Below, piece by piece: positions 53,727 to 62,300 of a stretch of DNA of 64,000 nt. A program made the position numbers and the translations under genes. The notes beneath the pieces were generated by a model, which was not told the DNA's origin, searched no databases, and was given only the letters and a program-made list of their open reading frames with translations. The stretch comes from JAHQVK01 sp036788295. Lineage in GTDB: Bacteria > Myxococcota > Kuafuiibacteriia > Kuafuiibacteriales > Kuafuiibacteriaceae. The stretch covers positions 62,001 to 126,000 of the forward strand of contig DAIQNR010000002.1 in NCBI GenBank assembly GCA_036788295.1. Direction: 5' to 3'. Position 1 is the stretch's first letter. Every line of letters starts with the position of its first letter.

Positions 53727-55382
53727 ATGACCGCGATCCACCCGCTCGTGCGGGCCCTCCGTGAGACCGACCTGCGCCGCCTCGACCGGTCCGGCGTGGC
53801 TCGGATCTTCGAACCGGCCGAGCAGGCGGGATTGACCCCGGCCGAGCGGTCCCTGCTCGTGTCCACGTGGCAAAACCACGCCTCGGGCTGGTCCGCCGAG
53901 ACCCGCTCCGCCTTCGCGCGCCGGTTTCAGAGCGCGCCGGCCGGACCGAGACCGCACCTCATCGAGACTCGGGGGCCGTGGCCGGAAGATCTGTCGGCGC
54001 GCATGAAGACGGTTTGGATGTCGAACCTGTCCGATCCGCTGCAGCTGTCCTACGCCGCCGACATGGCCCGCCTCGGGGCCGAGCTCGGGTTTCAGCTGCA
54101 GGTCTCCATTCCGGCCGGCGCTTCGGTGGCGGGGCTCGCGCGGGGGCTGCTGAACCGCACCGGATTGCCGCTCGAGACGCTCGACCGAGTGGTCGACGTG
54201 GTCCCCGTTCGGGCGTTCGAGTCGGTGTGGGGGGAAGACAACAAGATCTTGGCCCAGGGATCGGATCCGTCCCGTCCGGTGAAGGTGCTGGTCCCGCCCA
54301 CCATCTCGCGCCGGTCGCTGCAGCGGGCCGAAGCGTTCACCGCGGACGAGGGCTACCACCCGTTTCGTCCCGGATTTCAAGGGGCGGTCGCCCAGCGGGG
54401 CGAGGTCGACGCGGCCATCGAAAAGGCGGGCCGGCTCGGGCGCGAGGTCAAGCGGACCGCGACCTATCTCGAGGGCGGCAACGTGCTCAACGGCACCACG
54501 AGCGAAGGAAAAGCCTACGCGCTGGTGGGGCGGGACTCGATCGTCATCTCCGCGTTTCACCTGCGAGACCGCGGGGCGTTCAGCGCCGCCGAGATCCGGG
54601 GGGCGACCGACGAGCTGAGGCGGCTCGGCAAGCTCGAGGGTGGACAGGTCGACGCGACCGCCCGCCGGCTGCTTCGGGCCGAGGGCGGTCCGGGCGACCG
54701 GATCGACAACCGGTGGCGGCGCCGGGCCGAAGAGTTCCTCGGAATCCTCGAGCTCACCCGCCGCCAAGCGGCGCGCGACCTCGACGTGGAGCCGGACCGC
54801 CTCGTCGTGCTCACCCAGCCCGATTTTCACATCGACATGCATCTTAGGCCGATGGCGCCGGGCGAGGTGCTCGTCCACCACCCGCTCGCGGCGATGCGGG
54901 CGCTCGAGGCGGCGGCGCAGGATCCCGCGCTCGCCCCTTGGCAGCTCGAAGAGCTGAGGGCCATGTACCAAAATGCGCAGCTCGAGCACCGAGAGCTGGG
55001 CGGGGTCACCGACCAGATCTTCGCCGAACTCTCAGCGGCCGGGTTGATCGCCGTCCCCACGCCGGGGGTCTTCGAAGGGCGCGAGCGGCTCGCGAACTTC
55101 ATGAACGGGGTCCCCGGCACCACCGAGGCCGGCGAAATGTACTACCTCACCAACGCGAGCAGCATCGCGCCGCTCGAGACCGTGTTTCGGGACTTCATGG
55201 CTCGGGTCGGCGTCGAGCGGGTCGAGATGTTGGGCGCCGAGGGGGGCGGGCCACGGTCGCTCTCGGTGAGCGAGCGCTCCCTCGAGCTCGCGGGCGGCCT
55301 CGACTGCCGGCAGGTGGACCACGGGGGTCGGCTCGAGCCGAAGGACGACCTCGCTCGGGCGCTGCGCGGGGCGATCGTCTGA
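53727..55382 (+). CDS. Pentein-superfamily (guanidine-modifying fold) protein with Ser at the nucleophile position
   Basis: 551 residues from ATG at 53727. Residues about 75-540 show arginine deiminase/agmatine deiminase-type landmarks: TYLEGGNVLNG (Glu249) in place of IEGGDVL, HIDMHLRPMAPGEVLVHHP (His368, Asp370) as in HxDxxF..VD, and a C-terminal GGGPRSLSVSERS matching GGGPRCMTMP. The catalytic Cys of that motif is replaced by Ser511 (TCG). Another Cys lies 16 residues later in GGLDCRQVDHGG. The fold therefore seems kept with an altered or lost catalytic centre. It begins 93 bases after the basic hypothetical gene. Possible roles are arginine or guanidine binding, or a hydrolase using Ser; neither is established. 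Confidence 0.75.
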   Translation: MTAIHPLVRALRETDLRRLDRSGVARIFEPAEQAGLTPAERSLLVSTWQNHASGWSAETRSAFARRFQSAPAGPRPHLIETRGPWPEDLSARMKTVWMSNLSDPLQLSYAADMARLGAELGFQLQVSIPAGASVAGLARGLLNRTGLPLETLDRVVDVVPVRAFESVWGEDNKILAQGSDPSRPVKVLVPPTISRRSLQRAEAFTADEGYHPFRPGFQGAVAQRGEVDAAIEKAGRLGREVKRTATYLEGGNVLNGTTSEGKAYALVGRDSIVISAFHLRDRGAFSAAEIRGATDELRRLGKLEGGQVDATARRLLRAEGGPGDRIDNRWRRRAEEFLGILELTRRQAARDLDVEPDRLVVLTQPDFHIDMHLRPMAPGEVLVHHPLAAMRALEAAAQDPALAPWQLEELRAMYQNAQLEHRELGGVTDQIFAELSAAGLIAVPTPGVFEGRERLANFMNGVPGTTEAGEMYYLTNASSIAPLETVFRDFMARVGVERVEMLGAEGGGPRSLSVSERSLELAGGLDCRQVDHGGRLEPKDDLARALRGAIV

Positions 55383-55419
55383 GGTTGCTCTTCGTCGCCG
55401 CTCTTTCGCCGCCGGGCGG

Positions 55420-56073
55420 TCAGCCAAGGTGCTCCGGGGTGGGTGCGGTGACCCGCAAACCCCTGAGGATGAAATCGGCGATCTCGGTGCCGACCACGAC
55501 CGGGTCGGGCAGCGGCTGCTCTCGGCTGCGCAGGATCCACTCGAGGGAGATCTCGTCGATGGCGCCGAACAAGGCCCGGCGGAACACCCCGGGGTGCAGC
55601 TCTCGGCGAAACACCCCTCGGCTCTGGCCCTCTTCGAGGATCGCCCCCAATATGCCTAGGTATCGGCCGAATCCTTTGGGGCTGTACTCCTTGATGAAGC
55701 GGGCGCTCTGCCTCAGCTCGATGGTCAGGACCTGCATCAGCTGGGGCCTGGACGCGACGAGCTCGAGGTGGGCGACGACGTAGCGCCGGATCTTCTCGGC
55801 GGGGTCCTCGAGGGGAGCGAGCAGGCCGAGCAGCTCCTCGTTGATCTCGCCCATCTTTTCTTCGAACAAGGAGATGAGGAGGTCGTCCTTGGATTTGAAA
55901 TACAGGTAGATCGTCCCGTCGGCCACGCCCGCCGTCTCCGCGATCTCTGCGACTTTCGCTCCGAAGAAGCCCTTTCGGGCGAAGACCTCCACCGCAGCGT
56001 CGATGATCGCTTCTCGCCGGTCCTCCCGCCGACGCCTGCGACCGCCCGCCCCCTTGTCCTGCCCCACGGACAT
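55420..56073 (-). CDS. TetR-family transcriptional regulator
   Basis: 217 residues from ATG at 56073 (MSVGQDKGAGGRRRRREDRR). The N-terminal helix-turn-helix is clear (AIIDAAVEVFARKGFFGAKV, AEIAETAGVADGTIYLYFKS). The ligand domain (LVASRPQLMQVLTIELRQSARFI ...) resembles the TetR_C-type regulators of fatty-acid or beta-oxidation genes (FadR-like of Gram-positives), which respond to acyl-CoA. It is the third gene of a same-strand run, 55 bases after the barrel-like gene. Target genes are not identified. Confidence 0.92.
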   Translation of the reverse strand: MSVGQDKGAGGRRRRREDRREAIIDAAVEVFARKGFFGAKVAEIAETAGVADGTIYLYFKSKDDLLISLFEEKMGEINEELLGLLAPLEDPAEKIRRYVVAHLELVASRPQLMQVLTIELRQSARFIKEYSPKGFGRYLGILGAILEEGQSRGVFRRELHPGVFRRALFGAIDEISLEWILRSREQPLPDPVVVGTEIADFILRGLRVTAPTPEHLG

Positions 56074-56128
56074 GGGCGCCTCGATTACGGCCTCGGGGCG
56101 GCCGGCGCAAGTTGTCGTCCGGCGGCTC

Positions 56129-56686
56129 TCACGGAGAGAGGATGATCGCGAGGCGAAAATCCAAGGGCTGAACCTCGTCGGCGTGCGCGTAGCCAATGCT
56201 GGCCCCGATGTCGAAAGGCCCGACCGGGACCTCGGCTCCGACCCGACCCCCGACCATCACGTTCTTCACCCCGTCGGGGAGGAGCGCAAACGGGATGATC
56301 AGCGCCTCGAACACCGGCCGGACCGGCCACTCGGACCAACGAAAGCCGAACCCGAACGGCAACGTGATGAAGGTCTGCGGAGCCAGGCTGAACCCATCGG
56401 TCTCCGTCCGGGCCAAGTCGAGGCCGAAGCTGAAGTAGAAGGGGCCGTCGGCCCGGATGCTGATGGCCGCCCCGAAGCCGAGGACTGCCTCCTCGGACAC
56501 CGCCGGGCAAAATCCAGGGCCCCCGCCCGGAAAGATCGATCGGCAGGCCCGCTCCGGTCGGCGGAACTCGCCCCGCCCGACCGAGGTTCGCAGCTCGATG
56601 CGCGGGCCCAAGACGTCCTCGTCGGGTTCGACCCTCCAAGATGGGACCGCGAGCAGCGCCGAGAGAGCGACCACCGCGCAGGTCAT
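56129..56686 (-). CDS. Possible outer-membrane or periplasmic beta-barrel protein
   Basis: 185 residues from ATG at 56686, overlapping the TetR stop by ATGA. A signal-like N-terminus (CAVVALSALLAVPSW) is followed by strand-rich sequence (VLGFGAAISIRADGPFYFSFG, FITLPFGFGFRWSEWPVRPVF, MVGGRVGAEVPVGPFDIGAS). The repeated aromatic/Gly pattern suits a small barrel. Cys residues at CRSIFPGGGPGFC could form a disulfide. No family is recognised. The coupling with a TetR regulator suggests it is under that regulator's control. Confidence 0.7.
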   Translation of the reverse strand: MTCAVVALSALLAVPSWRVEPDEDVLGPRIELRTSVGRGEFRRPERACRSIFPGGGPGFCPAVSEEAVLGFGAAISIRADGPFYFSFGLDLARTETDGFSLAPQTFITLPFGFGFRWSEWPVRPVFEALIIPFALLPDGVKNVMVGGRVGAEVPVGPFDIGASIGYAHADEVQPLDFRLAIILSP

Positions 56687-57312
56687 GGCGCCAGCTGCGG
56701 TCGCGGTTGGCCGGGGGTCAACGCGGCAAACAAGAGGTCGGCCAAGTGGTCGTAGACCGACTCGGGGACCGTCTCGGGATCGAGGAGACGCTGGACGAAG
56801 ACTCCGTCGTAAGCGGCGAGGAACAGGGTCGACAGCGCGTCCGCGTCCACCGACGGTGAAAAATCTCCGCTCGCCTGCCCGAGCGCGACGATTTGCGCGA
56901 CGCTCCTTCGGTAGCCCTCGTACACCCGCTGGAAGCGTCGCCGCACCCCTACGTCCTGCTCCGTCGCCTCGAGCAGCAGGCCGAGGAGGAGGCGAATCGT
57001 GGAGCCGTGATCGACAGCGAGCTCCCGAAAGAGTGACAGCAGGCGAGCGAACGCGCGGCCCGGGGTCGGTTCGGCGAGGACCAGGTCGCCGGCTCGGGTC
57101 TCGAACTCGGCGAGGGCGTGGTCCACCACCGAGCAGAGGAGATCTTCTTTGTTGTCGAAATGCCAGAATATCGAGGATTTGCTCGTGTCCGCAGCCTTTG
57201 CGACCTGGTCGAGCGATGTCCCTGCGTAGCCTCGCTCTGCGAAGAGCCTGGTCGTGACCTCGATGATGGTGAGCCTCGTGTCGTCTCCATGTTCCTTTCG
57301 CGGCCTCGGCAT
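56683..57312 (-). CDS. TetR-family transcriptional regulator
   Basis: 209 residues from ATG at 57312 (MPRPRKEHGDDTRLTIIEVT). The DNA-binding domain RLFAERGYAGTSLDQVAKAA then DTSKSSIFWHFDNKEDLL is typical, and the C-terminal part fits the TetR ligand domain (HGSTIRLLLGLLLEATEQD, FLAAYDGVFVQRLLDPE). It is the first gene of the TetR-barrel-TetR run and is divergent from argC. A 14-base perfect palindrome 21 bases upstream is a good candidate for autoregulation. Confidence 0.92.
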   Translation of the reverse strand: MPRPRKEHGDDTRLTIIEVTTRLFAERGYAGTSLDQVAKAADTSKSSIFWHFDNKEDLLCSVVDHALAEFETRAGDLVLAEPTPGRAFARLLSLFRELAVDHGSTIRLLLGLLLEATEQDVGVRRRFQRVYEGYRRSVAQIVALGQASGDFSPSVDADALSTLFLAAYDGVFVQRLLDPETVPESVYDHLADLLFAALTPGQPRPQLAP

Positions 57313-57332
57313 CGAGCCCGAACCGTGCCGAC

Positions 57333-57346
57333 TGGACCGTGGTCCA
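57333..57346. promoter_or_regulatory. Candidate TetR operator between tetR and argC
   Basis: TGGACC-GT-GGTCCA is a perfect inverted repeat in the 121-base divergent space, 21 bases upstream of the TetR start and 88 bases upstream of argC. Size and symmetry suit a TetR dimer site. Confidence 0.5.
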
Positions 57347-57433
57347 CGCAAGCCGCCGCGTCGCCCAACTTCATCGAGCGTCGCCGTGCGTCGATGTCGC
57401 GCCGCAACCCGGTCCCTGCTAGGTTGTCGGACG

Positions 57434-58513
57434 ATGACGGCAAAGCGGACGGTCGCGGTGGTGGGGGGGAGCGGCTACGGAGGTGGCGAGCTCATCCGTC
57501 GGCTCCTCCTCCACCCCCACATGGAGCTCGTGCGGGTGGCGAGCATCGACCATGTGGGAGAGCCGCTAGCTTCCGCCCACCCGAACCTCGAACAGCGCAC
57601 GTCCCTGCGCTTCGAGGCCCTCGATCCGGTCGATGCGGCTCGGGGCGTCGACGTGGCGATGTTCGCCTTGCCCCACGATGTGTCCGCTCGGGTGGTTCCC
57701 GAGGTCCTGAGGCGCGGCTCGGCCAGGGTGGTGGACCTATCCGGCGCGTTTCGGTGCCGCGATGCCGCCACCTACGCCCGTTGGTACGAAACCGAACACC
57801 CTTCTCCGGAGGCCTTGGCGGAGTTCGTCTATGGGCTCCCCGAGTACGGCGGCGATCCATTCGAAGTCTCGCGACGGTCGAGCATCGCCGGGGCCAGGGG
57901 GGTGGCGAGCCCCGGCTGTTTCGCGACCGCGATCGAGCTCGCGCTGCTCCCGCTGGCTCGGCGCCGGTGGCTCGAGGGTCCGGTGGAGGTCGTGGGGATG
58001 ACCGGCTCGAGCGGCAGCGGCGTGACTCCGTCGGCCGGAACCCACCACCCGTCCCGGTCGGTCACCCTTCGTCCCTACCGCCCGCTCACCCATCCCCAGA
58101 CCCCGGAGATCGTGGACACCTTGAAGTCGGCGGGCGCGGCGAAGCTCGAGCTGTCCTTCGTGCCGGTGTCGGCCCCGCTGTCCCGGGGGATCCTCGTGAG
58201 CGCCTTTGCTCGGGTGCCGGCCGACCGCAGCGAAGCGGAGATCCGAGCCGCCTATGAAGAGGCCTACGCTGACGAGCCGTTCGTTCGAATGCCGCAACGC
58301 CGGCTCCCCGAAGTGGCGGCGGTGGCCGGCTCGAATCACGCCGAGGTTGGCGTCGCCGTCGGGCCCGCGCTCGGTCCGCACCGGGTGGTCAGCTGCTTCG
58401 CGGCGCTCGACAACCTCATCAAGGGTGGGGCGGGGCAAGCCATCCAAAGCCTGAACTTGATGCTCGGCTTCGACGAGCGTACCGCGCTCGAGGACCCGGG
58501 GAGCTGGCCTTGA
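57434..58513 (+). CDS. argC: N-acetyl-gamma-glutamyl-phosphate reductase
   Basis: 359 residues from ATG at 57434. NADPH-dependent reduction of N-acetylglutamyl-phosphate to the semialdehyde in arginine synthesis. VAVVGGSGYGGGELIRRLLLHP is the ArgC cofactor motif (usual form GASGYxGxEL). FALPHDVSARVVPEVL and VVDLSGAFRCRD follow, and the catalytic Cys is in ASPGCFATAIELALLPL. THHPSRSVTLRPY and NLIKGGAGQAIQSLNLMLG complete the family pattern. It is coupled to argB by a TTGA overlap. The LysY branch of lysine synthesis is an alternative, but no LysW is nearby. Confidence 0.95.
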   Translation: MTAKRTVAVVGGSGYGGGELIRRLLLHPHMELVRVASIDHVGEPLASAHPNLEQRTSLRFEALDPVDAARGVDVAMFALPHDVSARVVPEVLRRGSARVVDLSGAFRCRDAATYARWYETEHPSPEALAEFVYGLPEYGGDPFEVSRRSSIAGARGVASPGCFATAIELALLPLARRRWLEGPVEVVGMTGSSGSGVTPSAGTHHPSRSVTLRPYRPLTHPQTPEIVDTLKSAGAAKLELSFVPVSAPLSRGILVSAFARVPADRSEAEIRAAYEEAYADEPFVRMPQRRLPEVAAVAGSNHAEVGVAVGPALGPHRVVSCFAALDNLIKGGAGQAIQSLNLMLGFDERTALEDPGSWP

Positions 58514-59337
58514 CCACGGTTTTGAAGCTCGGAGGAGAACTCGCGCTGCCCGAGCGGCAGGAAGAGCTGCGCATCGTCGCCCACGACCTCGCCGCTTTGG
58601 TTCGCCGGGGCGAGCGAGTGGTCGTGGTGCACGGCGGCGGCCCCCAGGTGAGCGCGCTGTCGAGGGCGCGAGGGCTCGAGCCCCGCTTGGTGGACGGACG
58701 CCGGGTGACCGACGAACGCACGCTCGAAGTGCTGCTCCACGCGGTCGGAGGCGAGGTCAACTTTCGCATCGCGTCCGCGCTCTCCGCGACCGGGCTTCGG
58801 GCCGTCGGCTGCTCGGGGGCGAGCGCCCACTGCGTGCTTTGCGAGAAGCAGCCTCCCCGACCTTCCGTTGCTGCAGGCGCTGCGCCGGTGGACTACGGGT
58901 GGGTGGGCGACGTGACCCGGGTTGACCGGGATTTCCTGGAAGCGCTCCTCTCGGCGGCAATGGTGCCGGTGATGGCGTGCATCGGGGTCGACCGGCGCGG
59001 GAGCCCGTTGAACGTCAACGCCGACGCATTCGCCGCCGCCGTAGCCGGGGCGCTCGCCGCCGACCGGTTGCTCCTTCTCACTGGGGTCCCTGGGGTCCTC
59101 GGCGATCCCTCCGACCCCTCCACGCGGCTGGCCCGCCTCGATTGGGCCGAGGCCAAGGCAGCGGTCGAGCGAGGGGCGGTCCAGGGAGGCATGGTCGCGA
59201 AGCTCGAGGAAGCCTTCGCTGCGCTCGAAGCCGGGGTTAAGGCGGTGCACGTCCTCGGACGGCTCGGCCCGGGCGACCTGTTGCGTGCGATCGACCAGCC
59301 CGGAGACCTCGGGACCCGAATCGAAGGGGGGAGCTGA
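58510..59337 (+). CDS. argB: Acetylglutamate kinase
   Basis: 275 residues from TTG at 58510, which overlaps the argC stop (TTGA). ATP-dependent phosphorylation of N-acetylglutamate. Motifs are TVLKLGGELAL, VVVVHGGGPQVSAL, RRVTDERTLEVL, NVNADAFAAAVAGAL and LLLTGVPGVLGDP, in the order of the amino-acid kinase family. The extended N-terminal helix of arginine-inhibited hexameric enzymes is absent, suggesting an arginine-insensitive dimer. VVHGGGP and the NVNADxFA substrate loop are intact, so it should be active. Confidence 0.95.
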   Translation: MTTVLKLGGELALPERQEELRIVAHDLAALVRRGERVVVVHGGGPQVSALSRARGLEPRLVDGRRVTDERTLEVLLHAVGGEVNFRIASALSATGLRAVGCSGASAHCVLCEKQPPRPSVAAGAAPVDYGWVGDVTRVDRDFLEALLSAAMVPVMACIGVDRRGSPLNVNADAFAAAVAGALAADRLLLLTGVPGVLGDPSDPSTRLARLDWAEAKAAVERGAVQGGMVAKLEEAFAALEAGVKAVHVLGRLGPGDLLRAIDQPGDLGTRIEGGS

Positions 59338-59342
59338 GCGAG

Positions 59343-62300
59343 ATGGGGCCTGGGGCGACCGATGTCGGGGCCGGCGGCGAGCGCCCAGGGGACCGAATCG
59401 AGGTGGAAGCGGCGCTCGCGCGGCTCGAGCAGCTGCTCGACGAGCGCATCGGCCAATCGGCCCGGGCGATAGAGAGCGGCGTGCGGTGGCGTCTACTCGA
59501 GGCCCGGGCGCATCGGCACGGAGTCGACGTCGACGGCTACCTGAGCATGCTGGCGTCGGGTCCCGGTGAATTGGTGGGCGTCGCCCGTGCGCTGTTCGGC
59601 GCTGAGCCGCTGCCGGCGGAGACGGAGGTCCTGAACCGCCTCGCTCGCGGCCTCGGGCCGTGCCCGAAGCGGGAGGCGGTGCGGGCGTGGGTGATCGGAT
59701 GCGGGGCCGGTGCGACCGCCTACCGCCTCGCCTTCGAGCTGCTCGCCGCAGGGGAGATGGACGCCGAACAGCTCACCGTGTTCGCCACCGACCTCGATGA
59801 GACCGAGCTGGCCGACGCGGGACGAGGACGCCTCGACCGATCCACGTTGGAGGGTCTGACACCCGGGCCGTACGTCGAGGAGGGAGGGGATCAGCTGGTG
59901 CTCCGCCCCTCGCTCCGGTCCCGGTTTGCCTTTGCCGCCCACGACCTGCTCCGGACCCCTCCGTTTCGCAAGATCGACGCCCTCGTCTGCCGGCAGCGGC
60001 TCGGGTGGCTCGAGCCGTCGTGGCTCGAGCAGGCGGTGGAGCGGCTCGCTTTTGCCCTCCGCCCCGGGGGCATGCTCGCCGTCCCGCCCGAGATCGAGCT
60101 CGACCAACTCTCGGGCGCATTCGAGCGGTTCGATGCGGAGCTGGGTCTGTACCGCCGGCGATCGTCGGTGCCGGCGACGCGGGCGCTGTTTGGTCCCGCG
60201 CGGCTGCAGTCGGACGATTGGCGAGCCTCCCGCCTGCTCGAGCAGGCCCTCTTCGCGTCCGTGGACCGGTCCTCGGGACGGGCAGCTGTGGTGCTCGACC
60301 GCCAGGGTCGGCTTCGGCTGCTCGTGGCCGAAGGGCACGGGCTTCTCCAGGGGATGGGGATCGAGGGAACGTCCCTCGAGAGGCTGCTCGAGCCCAGACT
60401 GGGCCGGGTCGTCGGCCAATCGCTGGCGGCGGCGCGGGAGGATCACCGACCGGTTCAGCGGTCTGCCCTCGTGGACACCCAACTCTTCGAGGTCTCGGTC
60501 CATTCGCTCGAGGACGGCTTCTTCGTCGAGCTGTGGAGGCTGGATCCGCCCGCCAACGAGATGGACGGCCACCGGGGACTCGAGCTCGAGCTCGCTTGGG
60601 CCCGCGCCCGGTACGAGGAGCGGCTCCTGGCGCTCGAGGCCAGCCACGAGCAGCTGCGGCGGGCCCACGCCGACCTGCTCGCGACCCACCGGGGCACCGA
60701 GGACCTGCTCCAGGAGCAGTCCGGTCGCCGGGTGGAGCTGGAGGTCGCGAACCGGAGCCTCGAACATCGGGTCGAGGTGCTCGAGGCGCTCGGCGAAGAG
60801 GTCGAGCACCTGTTCGAGAGCGGGGGGGTGGCGGCGGTATTCCTCGGTCCGGACGGCCGGGTGGCCCGGTTTTCGTCGGCGGTGGCGGAGCTGGTGGGGG
60901 TGGAGCCGACGGTCGGGGCCCCGCTGAGCCTCCCTGGCTTCTCTCGGGAGCTGGGGGAGGCGGTCGCGTCGGTGCTCGACGGCAGCGGGGCCATCGAGAT
61001 CGAGCGAGCGGCGAGGGGCCGCCACTTGCTGGTGCGGATCCGACCGCTCGAGCTCACCCGAACCATCGGACCGGGCGCCGTCGTCACGTTCACCGACCTC
61101 TCCACGGTGTGGCAGGACTCCGAAGCGACCGAGACCCGAACTCGGCAGCTCGCGTCCTTGTTCGAGTCTGCCGACGATCCGACGGTCGAGTGCGACCTGT
61201 CTGGCCAGGTCAGCTACGCGAACGCCGCGGCTCGGGCGCTGCTCGGAGGGGCGACGGGGGGATCGCTTCTCGACGCCCTCCGGGTCGCCGGCGCCAGCGA
61301 GCCGGAGGCGGTCCTCGAGGCGTTCGAAGCGGCGCGGCACGGGCTGCGCCGACCTCGGGTCCCGCTGGTCTTCCCCGCTTCGGGGCTCGTCTTCGACGTG
61401 ACCGCCCGACCGATCTACGCCTCGGGCCGGGTCGCCGGCGTGGTGGTGGCGGCCCGGGATGTGACCGAATTCGACAACTCCAGGAAGGAGCTCGCCGCTT
61501 CGCGGGCCCTCATGCAGGCGGTCTTGGACTCGCTCGGAGCGTCGATCGCGGTGGTGGATCGGAACGGCCGCGTCGTCACCCACAACCGGTCCTGGGCCGA
61601 CAACTGGGTTTTCCCGGGCGCGTCGGCGGGGGTGGGCGCATCGCTGCTCGCTGCGCTCGACGCCGAGCGGGCCGGGGGCAGGGAGAGCGCCGGCCTCGTC
61701 GCGTCCCACCTTCGGGAGGCCCTCGAGGGCCGGGCTGGCGCCCCGGTCTGCCAATACCCGCTCGCCTCGGCCGAGCAGATCCGGCACATCGAGACGTCGG
61801 CGGTCCGCCTCAGCCATGCGGGCGAGGAGCTGGCGGTGGTCGTGCAGCAGGACGTGACCTCGGTGAAGCTCGCCGAGCAGCAGCGCCTCGACGTGCAGGC
61901 GAAGCTGCTGGATGCCGACAAGCTCGAGAGCCTCGGCGTTCTGGCGGGCGGTGTCGCCCATGACTTCAACAACCTGCTGGTGGGCATCCTCAGCAACGCG
62001 AGCTTCGCCTCCGCCACCCTCGCCGAGGGGAGCGTCGAGCGGGACTGCGTGAACGACATCGAGATGGCCGCGGAGCGGGCGGCCGAGCTGTGCCAGCAGC
62101 TGCTCGCGTTCTCCGGTCGAGGGCAGTTCCAGCTCGCGCCCTTGCGGATCGACGCGGTGGTTCAGGAGAGCCTGCGCCTCCTGCAGGCCAGCGTCGATCG
62201 CTCGGTATCGCTCGATGTGGTGCTTCCGAGCTGTGGGGTCCCCCCCGTCGTCGCGGACGAGAGCCAGGTCAAGCAGGTGCTCTTCAACCTCGTCTCGAAC

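Noticed and set aside
51150..54989. Extension of the vWA gene to a protein of about 1280 residues
   Set aside because: The extra N-terminal part is antisense to the small basic protein and pentein genes. The lipoprotein signal after ATG 53057 fixes the true start.
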